A stretch of 56,079 nucleotides of DNA from UBA11164 sp034376725 (GTDB taxonomy: Bacteria; Pseudomonadota; Gammaproteobacteria; Xanthomonadales; Xanthomonadaceae). The stretch is from contig JAXMJH010000128.1 in NCBI GenBank assembly GCA_034376725.1, positions 1 to 56,079 on the forward strand, written 5' to 3'. The translations under genes were made by a program, and so were the position numbers. The notes beneath the pieces were generated by a model that was given only the letters and a program-made list of their open reading frames with translations, did no database searches and was not told the DNA's origin. The first letter of the stretch is position 1. Every line of letters begins with the position of its first letter. Below are positions 46,814 to 55,799 of the stretch, piece by piece.

Positions 46814-49324
46814 GTGAGAACCGACGAATTCCCGATCGCGCCGCTGTTGCCGGACATTCTGGCCGCGCTGGCGGGGCAGTCGCGACTGGTGCTGGAGGCG
46901 CCGCCCGGTGCCGGCAAGACGACGCAGGTGCCGCCAGCGTTGTTGGATGCGCCGTGGCTGGCCGGTGGCAGGGTCGTGATGCTGGAACCGCGACGCGTCG
47001 CGGCGCGCGCGGCGGCGGGTTTCATGGCCGCGCAGCGCGGCGAGGCGGTCGGTCAAACCGTCGGCTACCGCTTCCGTTTCGAGAGCAAGGTGTCGGCGGC
47101 CACCCGGATCGAGGTGGTCACCGAAGGCATTCTCACCCGGATGATTCAGGACGACCCGAGCCTTGATGGCGTTGGCGCGTTGCTGTTCGACGAATTTCAC
47201 GAGCGCCACCTGTCGGCCGATCTGGGCCTGGCATTGGCGCTGGATGTGCAGGCGCAGCTGCGGCCGGATCTGCGCATCGTGGTGATGTCGGCCACGCTGG
47301 ACGGCGAGCGGCTGGCCCGCTTTCTGGACGCGCCCCGGCTGAGCGCCGAAGGCCGCGCCTATCCGGTGACGGTGGGCCACTTCGCCAGCGGCCGCGATGA
47401 GCCGGCGATGGCGCAGCTGCGGCGCTGTGTCGAGCACTGCTTGACGACGCATCCAGGCGATCTGCTGGTGTTTCTGCCCGGCCAGCGCGAAATCGCCCAT
47501 GCCGAACGCGCGCTCTCGGCCGCCCTGGCCCAGCTCACGGTGGCCGGGTCGGCGGCCAGCGAAGCGGTCCGAATCCTGCCGCTGCACGGCGAATTGCCGG
47601 TTGCCGCGCAGTCGGCCGCCCTGCAACCCGACCCCGACGGCCGGCGCCGGGTGGTGCTGGCCACCAATGTTGCCGAATCCAGCGTCACCCTGCCCGGCGT
47701 GCGCGTGGTGATCGAATCCGGACTGGCGCGCGAGCCGCGTTACGACCCGAATTCGGGTTTTTCCCGGCTGGAAACGGTGGCCATTTCCCAGGCCTCGGCC
47801 GATCAGCGCGCGGGACGCGCCGGCCGGGTGGCCGAAGGCTGGTGTTACCGGCTGTGGCCGCAGTCGCAGCGCCTGGAGCCGGCCCGCCGGCCGGAGATCG
47901 CCCAGGTCGAGTTGTCCGCGCTGGCGCTGGAGCTGGCCGGCTGGGGCAGTGAGGCGCTGCGTTTCCCCGACCCGCCGCCACCCGGCGCGCTGGCCGCCGG
48001 GCGCGACCTGCTGACCCGGCTGGGCGCGCTCGATCAGGGCCGACCGACCGCGCTGGGCCGGCGCATGCTGGCGCTGGGCAGTCATCCCCGGCTGGCCGCC
48101 ATGCTGCTGGCGGTGGATGAACCGGAGCGTGCATTGGCCTGCGACCTGGCCGCACTGATCGAGGCGCGCGACCCGTTACGCGATAGAAGCGATGATTTGG
48201 CCGCGCGATGGCGGGCGTTAGCGGCATTTCGCGGCAACAAGGCGCCGCCGACCGCGCGCGGCGCGCTGGCCGCCATCGACCAGGCCGCGCGCCAGTGGCG
48301 GCGTCGGCTGCGCTGTGCCGACACGCCGCCGGCCTCGGTGCCAGCGCATGCCGTCGGCGATCTGCTGGCCCACGCCTTTCCCGATCGCATCGGTCACCAG
48401 CATCCCGGCGAGCCGCTGCGCTATGCGCTGGCCAACGGCCGCACGCTGCGCCTGTTCGATGACAGCGCGCTGTACGGCGAGCCGTGGCTCGTTGCCACCG
48501 AGCTGCGCTTCGAGGCCGGCGATGCCCGGCTGACGCGCGGCGCGCCGGTCGATGAGGCCCGCCTGCGGCGCGACTTTTCCGCGCATTTCGTGGAGTCGGA
48601 TAGCGTGCGTTGGGACGCCGATGCCTGCGCATTGATCGCCCGTCGCGAGCGCCGGTTCGATGCCATCGTGCTGGACAGTCGCCCGACCGGCCGGCCCGAC
48701 CCGGCCCTGGCCGCCGAAGCGCTGTGCCGCGCCGTCGCCGAGCGCGGTCTGGACGCGCTGCCGTTCACCCCGGCCCTGGCGCAGTGGCGCGAGCGGGTGC
48801 GCTGCCTGCGCGACTGGCTGCCCGAGCTCGCCCTGCCCGATCTTGCCGATGAAACCCTGCTGGCCACCCTCGACGACTGGCTGAAACCGGCGCTGTCCGG
48901 CAAGCACCGGCTCAATGCGCTGAGCGAAATCGAACTGGCCGAAGCCCTGCAATCCGGCATCGACTGGGCCGTGCGTCGCCGCATCGACGCGCTCGCCCCG
49001 CGCCGGATCGAAGTGCCGTCCGGCCGCGCTCACGCCATCCTCTACCAGCACGGTGCCGCGCCGGTGCTGGCGGTCAAGTTACAGGAGGTATTCGGCCTGG
49101 CCGAAACCCCGCGCATCGCCGAAGGCCGGGTACCCCTGCAACTGCACCTGCTGTCACCCGCCGGTCGCCCCCTGGCAGTGACCCAGGACCTGTCCAGCTT
49201 CTGGCAGAACGTCTACCCCGACGTCCGCAAAGAGGGCAAGGGCCGCTACCCCAAACACCCCTGGCCCGAAGACCCGTGGTCGGCCACCGCCACCCACCGC
49301 GCCAAGCCGCGCAGCCGCGCGTAG
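46814..49324 (+). CDS. hrpB: ATP-dependent helicase HrpB
   Basis: An 836-residue DEAH-box helicase of the HrpB group. Motif I is PPGAGKTTQVPPALLD near residue 33, motif II DEFHERH, motif III SATLDG and motif VI DQRAGRAGR. A C-terminal HrpB-specific domain ends in QNVYPDVRKEGKGRYPKHPW. HrpB unwinds RNA in vitro, but its cellular role is not well defined. GTG 46814 is taken as the start because it opens the conserved part (RTDEFPIAPLLPDI); no ATG is available close by. It is divergent from tatD. A 140-bp tandem repeat begins right at its stop codon. Confidence 0.95.
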   Translation: MRTDEFPIAPLLPDILAALAGQSRLVLEAPPGAGKTTQVPPALLDAPWLAGGRVVMLEPRRVAARAAAGFMAAQRGEAVGQTVGYRFRFESKVSAATRIEVVTEGILTRMIQDDPSLDGVGALLFDEFHERHLSADLGLALALDVQAQLRPDLRIVVMSATLDGERLARFLDAPRLSAEGRAYPVTVGHFASGRDEPAMAQLRRCVEHCLTTHPGDLLVFLPGQREIAHAERALSAALAQLTVAGSAASEAVRILPLHGELPVAAQSAALQPDPDGRRRVVLATNVAESSVTLPGVRVVIESGLAREPRYDPNSGFSRLETVAISQASADQRAGRAGRVAEGWCYRLWPQSQRLEPARRPEIAQVELSALALELAGWGSEALRFPDPPPPGALAAGRDLLTRLGALDQGRPTALGRRMLALGSHPRLAAMLLAVDEPERALACDLAALIEARDPLRDRSDDLAARWRALAAFRGNKAPPTARGALAAIDQAARQWRRRLRCADTPPASVPAHAVGDLLAHAFPDRIGHQHPGEPLRYALANGRTLRLFDDSALYGEPWLVATELRFEAGDARLTRGAPVDEARLRRDFSAHFVESDSVRWDADACALIARRERRFDAIVLDSRPTGRPDPALAAEALCRAVAERGLDALPFTPALAQWRERVRCLRDWLPELALPDLADETLLATLDDWLKPALSGKHRLNALSEIELAEALQSGIDWAVRRRIDALAPRRIEVPSGRAHAILYQHGAAPVLAVKLQEVFGLAETPRIAEGRVPLQLHLLSPAGRPLAVTQDLSSFWQNVYPDVRKEGKGRYPKHPWPEDPWSATATHRAKPRSRA

Positions 49325-49640
49325 CCAGGCTTGAGCGTAGCGAAGGCCGGGACCGCCGCAAGCCGGCCACCACGCCACCCCGGCATACGGCCTTCGGCCT
49401 ATGCAGGCTACGCCAGCCGACCGCGAAGCCCAGCCGGGGCGTGAAAATCCGACGGCCCGCGTAGCCTTGCTTGAGCACAGCGAAAGCCGGGACCGCCGCA
49501 AGCCGGCCACCGCGCCACCCCGGCATACGGCCTTCGGCCTATGCGAGGCTACGCAAGCTGACGCGAAGCCCCAGCCGGGGCGTGAAAATCCGGCTGCCCG
49601 GGTGGCCTGGCTTGAGCGCAGCGAAAGCCGGGGCGCGTTG
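49321..49640. repeat. 140-bp tandem repeat, about 2.3 copies
   Basis: Units start at GTAGCC 49321, GTAGCC 49461 and GTGGCC 49602 (periods 140 and 141). Each contains TTGAGCxxAGCGAAxGCCGGG, a GCATACGGCC-TTC-GGCCTATGC hairpin and a GCCGGGGCGTGAAAATCC stretch. The third unit is cut short at the end. The whole lies between the convergent hrpB and DUF885 genes and uses the same sequence family as 318-486. No gene is present. Confidence 0.85.
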
Positions 49641-49651
49641 CTGTCGGATGG

Positions 49652-51421
49652 TCAGGCGTCGGCGTCCCGCTTGGCGAGCCAGGCGCGCATGCGCAGTTCC
49701 AGCACGTCCAGCGGCAGGGCACCGGCGCCCAATAGGTGATCGTGGAAGGCGCGGATGTCGAACCGGTCGCCGAGGGTGGTTTCGGCTTCGCTGCGCAATT
49801 CGCTGATCTTCAGCTGACCGATCTTGTAGGCCAGGGCCTGGCCGGGGTTGCCGATATAGCGGTCGATCTCGTTGGTGATGTCGAGTTCGGACTTGGGTGC
49901 GTTGGCCATGAAGAAATCGATCGCCTGCTGCCGGGTCCAGCCCTTGGCGTGCAGCCCGGTATCGACCACCAGACGCACCGCGCGCCACATGTCGTAGGTT
50001 TGCTGGCCCATCCGGTCGTAGGGATCGCCATACAGGCCCATGTCGTAACCCAGGCGCTCGGCGTACAGGCCCCAGCCTTCCGAAAACGCAGTGAACCGGG
50101 CGAACCGGCGGAACATCGGCTGGGCCGGCATTTCCTGCGCCAGGGCAATCTGGAAGTGGTGTCCGGGTACGCCTTCGTGCAGCGAGAGCGGCATCATTTC
50201 CCAGATCGGCCGGGTTTCGGGCTGGTACAGATTGACGAAGTACTGGCCGGCCCGGCGACTGTCGGCGGCCGGCGGCTGGTAGTAGGCGGTGGTGGTGTCC
50301 GGGGCCAGTTCGGACGGGATCGGCGTCACTCCGTAGGGCATGCGCGGCAGGTGGCCGAACACCGCGACCAGCTCCGGGTCGATGCGCTTGGAAATCGCCC
50401 GGTAGCCGGTCAGCAAGGCCTCGGATGTGCTGTGGTAGAACTGCGGCGCGGTGCGCAGATGCGTGAAGAAGGCAGCAAGATCACCGTCGAAGCCTACTTC
50501 ATCGCGGATTTTCAGCATTTCGGCGCGGATCCGTTCGACTTCGGCCAGGCCGATGGCGTGAATCTCGTCGGCGCTGAGCGCGGTGGTGGTGAAGCTGCGC
50601 GCCAGGTAGTCGTACCAGTCGCGGCCATTGGGCAGGTCGCTGGCCGCCACCGATGCCCGGCTGGCGGGCAGGTATTCGTCGTTGAAAAACGCCTCGAAGC
50701 GGGCCAGGGCCGGCAGGACGCTGTCGGTCACTGCCTGTTTCGCCTCGGCCTGAAGGGCGGCGTGGGTGGCCGGCGGGAGGCTGTCGGGCAGGTTGAGAAA
50801 CGGCTCGTAGAAGCGACTCTGTTCCGGATCCTCGACCCGCTGCGCGGCAATCTGCGCCGGCAGGCGCTCCATGATCGCCCGGGCCGGCATCCAGCCCGAG
50901 GCCATGCCTTCGCGCATCAGCGCCATGGTCTGATCGAGATAGCCGGCGTAGCCGCGCAGCCGGGCGAGCCAGTCGCGGTAGTCCTTCTCGGAGGCGAAGC
51001 GCAGCGACTGGAGCACGTTGACCGCCAGCAGATGGGCGCCGCCGCGCTGGGAGACCGGCATCCGCTCGGCAGGAAACGCGAAGCCTTCGATATCGCGTTC
51101 CAGCAGGCGCCGGTAGATGTCGTAGTTGAGCTGGTCGGGCTCGCCAAGCGCATTGCGGTCGATCGCATCGAGCGCTGCCAGAGAGGCCCGCACGGCGGCC
51201 TGCTCGGCGGTACGCGCCTGGGGCGAGAGATCAGGCAGGCGGTCGTTGTAGCGCGGATCGCCGAGGAAACTGGCCATCAGCGGATTGGCCTCCAGGCGAC
51301 GCTGCCAGTCGGTTTCGAACAGCGCGTGGAGCGCTTCGGCGCCGGACGGGGCATCGGCCCGGGTCGGCAGCGGCAGGGCGGCACACAGGCCGATGAGGCA
51401 GAGCAGCAGGATGCGCGTCAT
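49652..51421 (-). CDS. Exported DUF885 metallopeptidase-like protein
   Basis: A 589-residue secreted protein of the DUF885 family, distantly related to M32-type carboxypeptidases. After the signal peptide (MTRILLLCLIGLCAALPLPT) it is almost entirely helical. The probable zinc motif is LHEGVPGHHFQ, and FSEGWGLYAERL gives a third Glu ligand, as in this family. It may cleave peptides in the periplasm. GGAG at six bases supports the ATG at 51421; an upstream start at 51499 adds non-conserved residues. The methyltransferase gene ends... upstream at 51509 on the same strand, 87 bp away. Homologs are common in Xanthomonadales. Confidence 0.9.
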   Translation of the reverse strand: MTRILLLCLIGLCAALPLPTRADAPSGAEALHALFETDWQRRLEANPLMASFLGDPRYNDRLPDLSPQARTAEQAAVRASLAALDAIDRNALGEPDQLNYDIYRRLLERDIEGFAFPAERMPVSQRGGAHLLAVNVLQSLRFASEKDYRDWLARLRGYAGYLDQTMALMREGMASGWMPARAIMERLPAQIAAQRVEDPEQSRFYEPFLNLPDSLPPATHAALQAEAKQAVTDSVLPALARFEAFFNDEYLPASRASVAASDLPNGRDWYDYLARSFTTTALSADEIHAIGLAEVERIRAEMLKIRDEVGFDGDLAAFFTHLRTAPQFYHSTSEALLTGYRAISKRIDPELVAVFGHLPRMPYGVTPIPSELAPDTTTAYYQPPAADSRRAGQYFVNLYQPETRPIWEMMPLSLHEGVPGHHFQIALAQEMPAQPMFRRFARFTAFSEGWGLYAERLGYDMGLYGDPYDRMGQQTYDMWRAVRLVVDTGLHAKGWTRQQAIDFFMANAPKSELDITNEIDRYIGNPGQALAYKIGQLKISELRSEAETTLGDRFDIRAFHDHLLGAGALPLDVLELRMRAWLAKRDADA

Positions 51422-51508
51422 CTCGATCTCCGTTCGAACGATAGGGTGAGTGTCGCCCAGCCGGGCCGGATTGAACACCTTGCCCGGTCTGCCGATCACT
51501 CGGGCTTT

Positions 51509-52261
51509 TCACTCCGGCTTTCGTCCCAGCCGCAGCGCCAGTGGCCAGCGCACACGGCGCAGCTGTCGGTCATCGCCCCAGGCCTCGGCCATCTGCGGCG
51601 CGGCTTCGTCCACCGCGTCGCGGCCGGTGCGCTGGAGGTGGCGCTGGCTGGCCGACCACGAGCGCAAATAGGCCAGGTACTGGCTCAGGTTCCAGTCGCA
51701 GCGCAGTTCGAAGGCGGGCAGTCCGGAAATCTCCGGGAACGGGAACGGCAGCTCGCGGAAGGTCTCGATGGCGTGCTGGCGCTCGGCCGGCCAGTCTTCG
51801 GCAAGGGTGCGGTCGTGCAGCTCGGTAAACACCCGGTCGACGCCGGCAGCGACGCGCGACCGGGCATAGTTGAACACCGCCAGCAGGCCGCCGGGACGCA
51901 GCACGCGATTGGCTTCGGCGCCGAAGCGGTGGTGATCGAACCAGTGATAGGCCTGGGCCACGGTGATCAAGTCGACGCTGGCGTCCGGCAGCGAACTCGC
52001 CTCGGCCGGTTCCACGCGGTAGTCGATGCGGGGGTCGCTGATGGCGGCGGAAATCTGCGCTGCGCTGGGATCGCTGGCGTGCACCCGGCGAAACCGCCGG
52101 GCCAGCGCGATGCTGGCCTGCCCGTTGCCGCAGCCGGCATCCCAGGCCAGCTCGTGGCGATGGCAGCGCTCGGCAAGCCAGTCGAACAACGCCTCCGGGT
52201 AACCCGGCCGGGCGGCCGCATAGCTGGCGGCGTGGCCGGAGAAGTGATCCTTGAAGCTCAT
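51509..52261 (-). CDS. Class I SAM-dependent methyltransferase
   Basis: A 250-residue cytosolic methyltransferase of the UbiE/Tam-like group. The SAM site is WDAGCGNGQASIALA (motif I), followed by HASDPSAAQI and DLITVAQAYHWFDH. The FSGHAASYAAARPGYP opening is typical of the group that includes fungal and bacterial trans-aconitate-like methyltransferases. The substrate is not predictable. It starts at ATG 52261, 60 bp after the rluE-type gene on the same strand, and is followed by the DUF885 gene. No special regulatory site was seen. Confidence 0.9.
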   Translation of the reverse strand: MSFKDHFSGHAASYAAARPGYPEALFDWLAERCHRHELAWDAGCGNGQASIALARRFRRVHASDPSAAQISAAISDPRIDYRVEPAEASSLPDASVDLITVAQAYHWFDHHRFGAEANRVLRPGGLLAVFNYARSRVAAGVDRVFTELHDRTLAEDWPAERQHAIETFRELPFPFPEISGLPAFELRCDWNLSQYLAYLRSWSASQRHLQRTGRDAVDEAAPQMAEAWGDDRQLRRVRWPLALRLGRKPE

Positions 52262-52321
52262 CCGCTCAGTCTACCGAGCACCGGCAGATTCAGCCGACCG
52301 ATGCGCGGCACACTGTCGGGA

Positions 52322-52924
52322 TCAGCGGCCGGTCCGCGCCGCGCGTCGCGCACCGGAGCCGCGACGGCCATTCGGCTCGACCGCGAGCTCGCGCCAGTCG
52401 CCCGGCCGAAGGCCGTCCAGCCCATACGGTCCGATTCCGGTGCGGATCAGGCGCAGCGTCGGCAAACCGACCGCAGCGGTCATCCGCCGCACCTGCCGGT
52501 TGCGGCCTTCGTCGAGCACCAGTTCGATCCAGGCATCGGGCACGGTCTTTCGCTGCCGTACCGGCGGGTCCCGCGGCCACAGCCAGTCGGGTTCGGCCAC
52601 CCGCTCGGCGCGCAGGGCGCGGGCCGGGCCATCGTTCAGCCGCACGCCGAGGCAAAGCCGCTCAAGCAGATCGGGTGCGGGTTCGCCTTCGATCTGCACC
52701 AGATAGGTTTTCGGCCATTTGAATGCCGGGCTGGCGATCCGCGCGATCAATCCACCGTCGTCGCTGAGCAGCAACAACCCTTCGGAATCGCGATCGAGCC
52801 GGCCCGCCGCATACACCCCCGGCGGCAGCCCGAGCGCAGCCAGCGTCGGCCGCGCCGCGCCCTCGTGCCGCTCATCGGTGAACTGGCACAGCGTGCCGTA
52901 GGGTTTGTTGCAGGCGATGAGCAT
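52322..52924 (-). CDS. rluE: 23S rRNA pseudouridine synthase, RluE-type
   Basis: A 200-residue pseudouridine synthase of the RsuA/RluE branch that lacks the S4 domain, likely modifying U2457 of 23S rRNA. The catalytic Asp44 lies in GRLDRDSEGLLLLSDDG, and NKPYG near the start plus EGRNRQVRRMTAAVGLPTLRL are family blocks. The Arg-rich tail (RRGSGARRAARTGR) may bind RNA. The ATG at 52924 lacks a Shine-Dalgarno site and is preceded by an ATTCCC array. The assignment to RluE over RluB/RluF is based on size and missing S4 domain. Confidence 0.9.
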   Translation of the reverse strand: MLIACNKPYGTLCQFTDERHEGAARPTLAALGLPPGVYAAGRLDRDSEGLLLLSDDGGLIARIASPAFKWPKTYLVQIEGEPAPDLLERLCLGVRLNDGPARALRAERVAEPDWLWPRDPPVRQRKTVPDAWIELVLDEGRNRQVRRMTAAVGLPTLRLIRTGIGPYGLDGLRPGDWRELAVEPNGRRGSGARRAARTGR

Positions 52925-52931
52925 CGAAGGC

Positions 52932-52961
52932 CGGGAGTGGGGAATCGGGAATGGGGAATCG
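52932..52961 (-). repeat. Repeat array before rluE start
   Basis: Plus-strand GGGAATC/GGGGAAT units, ATTCCC on the rluE coding strand, beginning seven bases upstream of the ATG. The partner array is at 53035-53078. Confidence 0.8.
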
Positions 52962-53034
52962 TGGGTGCAGACCGATCCTCATTCCCGCATTCCCTCGGAG
53001 GAAAGTCTCGGTTTGCCGATTTCCGGCGTCCGAC

Positions 53035-53078
53035 CGATTCCCGATTCCCGACACCCTATTCCCTATTCCCTGCTTCCC
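53035..53078 (-). repeat. Repeat array after the lipoprotein methyltransferase
   Basis: Plus-strand ATTCCC and TATTCCC units, GGGAAT on the coding strand, starting four bases after the stop at 53083. It is complementary to the array at 52932-52961, with about 73 bp between them. Confidence 0.8.
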
Positions 53079-53082
53079 AGCC

Positions 53083-53982
53083 TCAAAACGGCTTGCGAAA
53101 ACGCAGGGTCATGCGGTCGGATTCGCCGATGGCTTCGTACTTTTCGCGGTCCTTGTCGCCAAGGCGAAGGGTCGGCGGCAGGCTCCAGACGCCGGCTTCG
53201 TGGTCCTTGGTGTCGGCCGGGTTGGCGTTGATTTCGCTGGCTTCTTCCAGCACGAAACCGGCCGCTTCGGCCAACGCGATGGTCTGCGCCTGGCCGACGT
53301 AGCCGCTGCGGTCGCCGTCCGGCACATCGGCGCTGGCGCGGTGTTCGACCACGCCCAGTACGCCACCCGGCTTGAGCACATCGTAGAAGCCCTGGAACAT
53401 CGCCGGCGCGGTGCCGGCCATCAGCCAGTTGTGCACGTTGCGGAAGGTCAGCACGGTGTCCACCGAGCCGGGCTCACCGAACACCGGGTTGTTCACGTCG
53501 ACTTCGATCAGCGTCGGCTGACCGTAGGCTTCTTCGTTGGCGGCGAACTTGGCCCGGAGATTGGCGCCCTGCTCGGCGTAGTACGCCTGGGCGCGTTCGT
53601 TGGAGGCGCTGGCCGGGTCGATGATCGCCCCGATGTACTGGCCCTTTTCGCGCAGCAGCGGCACCAGGATTTCCGCGTACCAGCCGCCGCCGGGATAGAT
53701 CTCCAGCACCGTCTGGGTGTCGGTCACGCCGAAAAAGCCGAGGGTCTCAAGCGGGTTGCGCGATGCGTCGCGGGCCACATTGTTCGGGTCGCGGAAGGCG
53801 TTGTCGACCGCTTCGCTGATTGCTGCGGTATTGGCGGCGACCGGCGGCAGCGCGGCCGCTTCGGCCGGGGCAGCGGGCTCGGCGGCGACGTCCTGTTCGG
53901 CGGCCGGCTCGGCCGGCTTGTCGGCGCCACAGCCCACCACCAGCATCATCGCGAAAACACTACTGAAAATCGGCTTGATCAT
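53083..53982 (-). CDS. Methyltransferase-fold lipoprotein
   Basis: A 299-residue protein with a lipoprotein signal (FAMMLVVGC-G, Cys18) and an Ala/Pro/Glu-rich linker of about 35 residues, then a class I SAM methyltransferase fold. VLEIYPGGGWYAEILVPLL is motif I (Gly-rich loop), IGAIIDPAS the acidic end of strand 2, VDTVLTFRNVHNWL motif IV and VLKPGGVLGVVEH motif V. AAGGAGA precedes the ATG at 53982. A SAM-dependent enzyme in the periplasm would lack its usual cofactor, so either the protein is kept inside, or the fold has another job. Homologs with signal peptides occur in Xanthomonadales and alphaproteobacteria. It is upstream of rluE with paired repeat arrays between. Confidence 0.88.
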   Translation of the reverse strand: MIKPIFSSVFAMMLVVGCGADKPAEPAAEQDVAAEPAAPAEAAALPPVAANTAAISEAVDNAFRDPNNVARDASRNPLETLGFFGVTDTQTVLEIYPGGGWYAEILVPLLREKGQYIGAIIDPASASNERAQAYYAEQGANLRAKFAANEEAYGQPTLIEVDVNNPVFGEPGSVDTVLTFRNVHNWLMAGTAPAMFQGFYDVLKPGGVLGVVEHRASADVPDGDRSGYVGQAQTIALAEAAGFVLEEASEINANPADTKDHEAGVWSLPPTLRLGDKDREKYEAIGESDRMTLRFRKPF

Positions 53983-54053
53983 GGTCTTGCTCTCCTTGAA
54001 ATTCCAGCCCATGAGGCTAGCACACCGGGGCATGCGGTTTGCCGATGCTGCGC

Positions 54054-55799
54054 TCAGTCAAGCGCCAGCACACGCGCCGAATCGGGGTAGGGCGGAATGT
54101 CGGCATAACCGCCGGCCAGCAGCTCGGTCTGCGTGCGCTGCCACCAGCCGACATCGAAAATGTCGCCGTGGACTTCCAGCAGCAAGGCGCGCTGGGCGGC
54201 ATCCAGGCCCAGAAAGCGCGGGAACTGCGCCGGAAAGACATCGTTTTCGCCAACGTGAAACCACGCTTCGTGGGCGTATTCGTCCTCTTCGTAGCGCGGC
54301 TCGGGAATGTGCCGAAACTTGCATTCGGTCACCAGGCACAGTTCGTCGTAATCGTAGAACACCGCCCGCCCGGCGCTGGAAACGCCGAAGTTCTTGAACA
54401 GAAGATCGCCGGGGAAAATGTTGCTGCGGGCCAGATCCTTGATCGCCTGCCCGTAGTCGAGAAGCGCCAGATCGGCCTTGGCCGGCGAGGCTTCACGCAG
54501 GTACAGATTGAGCGGACGCAGCCGGCGCTCGATGTAGCAATGCACGATGACCAGGTCGTCGCCGTCGGTCACCACGCTGTGCCGGCAGCCATCTTCCAGC
54601 TCCTCCAGCAGCCCGGCAGTGAACTGGCGGCGCGGAAAGCGCAGATAGCGGAACTCCTGGGCATCGACCAGCCGGCCGACGCGATCATGATGGAAGACCA
54701 GGTCGTACTTCTCGCGCACCTGCTCGCGGGCGATGTTCTTCGGAAAAGCGAACTTGTCGCGGATCAGCTTGAACACCAGCGGGTAGCTGGGCAGCGTAAA
54801 GACCGCCATCACCATGCCGCGCTCGCCATCGGCATGGACAAAGCGCTCGCCGCCCTGGCGGCCGAGGTGATGGAAAAAATCGCGGTAGCGCTCGGTCTTG
54901 CCCTGCTTGGCGCGACCAAGCACGGTGTAGAGCTCGGCCACCGGCTTGTTCGGCAGCAGGCCGCGCAGAAACACCACGGCATCGCCCACGGTCGGCAGAT
55001 CGGCATGGAAATAGCTGCGCGTGTAGCCGAACAGCACCGAGACATGCGGGCGTTCGGTCAGCACGGCGTCGACCCGAAGCCCGCTATCGTCGTTGACCAG
55101 GGCGATGACGAACGGCGAGTGCCGCTCGCGGCCGAACAGTCGGCCGACCAGATAGGCGCGGCGCTCGCGAAAAAACACGGTTTGCAGAAGCTCCAGCGCC
55201 ACCACCGGCGCCTCGCCCCATTCGCTGAGCCGTTCGCGCAGGGCGACGGCCATGCTGTCTGCGCAGGCCGCCGGATCGGCGTAGGGCACGGCAAACGGGT
55301 AGTCGGAAAGCACGCGCTGAAACAGCAGCGCGAGATCGTCGCCGGCAACGTAGCTGTGCCGGGCCACCGGGTGGGTGATGCGGTCGGTCGGCTCGATATC
55401 GAGCGCGACGAATTCGATCGACGGATCGACGCCACGGGTCTTGAAGAAGCGCCGGGTGAGGGTGTTGAAAAACGTCTTGTTGAGTTCGGCGTCCAGCTTG
55501 TTGGCGATCAGCCGGGCGTATTCGGTGCGCACCCGGGTCCACAGCGCATGCGAAAAAATCCGCCCGCCGAGCCGGTGCTCCAGACGATCGAAGGTTTCCG
55601 AGACGCATTTGTCGTAGAGCTCGATGCGGGTGACCGCATCCTGACGGGCGGCGGCCCAGTCGCGACGCTCGAAACGCCGTCGCGCCCGACGGGTGATGTC
55701 GGCGAACCGGGCGTCGTAGTCGGCAAAGGCATCAACCAGCAGCTCGGCGGCCTGGCGGGCGACGGGATCGGCGGCAGCGGTCTGGCGTGGACTGGACAT
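54054..55799 (-). CDS. aceK: Isocitrate dehydrogenase kinase/phosphatase
   Basis: A 581-residue bifunctional enzyme that phosphorylates isocitrate dehydrogenase to switch carbon into the glyoxylate shunt, and reverses this. It matches AceK over its length: the N-terminal regulatory helices, then FVIALVNDDSGLRVDAVLT, AVFTLPSYPLVFKLIRDKF with the ATP-binding Lys, and GDLLFKNFGVSSAGRAVFYD with the metal-binding Asp-Tyr-Asp-Glu (YDYDELC). It starts at ATG 55799. aceA and aceB are not in the window; in many Xanthomonadales-type genomes they are separate from aceK. The region downstream is the lipoprotein gene after 71 bp. Confidence 0.97.
   Translation of the reverse strand: MSSPRQTAAADPVARQAAELLVDAFADYDARFADITRRARRRFERRDWAAARQDAVTRIELYDKCVSETFDRLEHRLGGRIFSHALWTRVRTEYARLIANKLDAELNKTFFNTLTRRFFKTRGVDPSIEFVALDIEPTDRITHPVARHSYVAGDDLALLFQRVLSDYPFAVPYADPAACADSMAVALRERLSEWGEAPVVALELLQTVFFRERRAYLVGRLFGRERHSPFVIALVNDDSGLRVDAVLTERPHVSVLFGYTRSYFHADLPTVGDAVVFLRGLLPNKPVAELYTVLGRAKQGKTERYRDFFHHLGRQGGERFVHADGERGMVMAVFTLPSYPLVFKLIRDKFAFPKNIAREQVREKYDLVFHHDRVGRLVDAQEFRYLRFPRRQFTAGLLEELEDGCRHSVVTDGDDLVIVHCYIERRLRPLNLYLREASPAKADLALLDYGQAIKDLARSNIFPGDLLFKNFGVSSAGRAVFYDYDELCLVTECKFRHIPEPRYEEDEYAHEAWFHVGENDVFPAQFPRFLGLDAAQRALLLEVHGDIFDVGWWQRTQTELLAGGYADIPPYPDSARVLALD

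Noticed and set aside
49321..49640. CRISPR array or attC cluster
   Set aside because: The period is 140 bp with the whole unit repeated and no unique spacers, so it is a plain tandem repeat of an extragenic element.
49736..53302. An 1188-codon open frame on the plus strand
   Set aside because: It runs antisense through the DUF885, methyltransferase and rluE genes, all of which are conserved on the minus strand with good starts.
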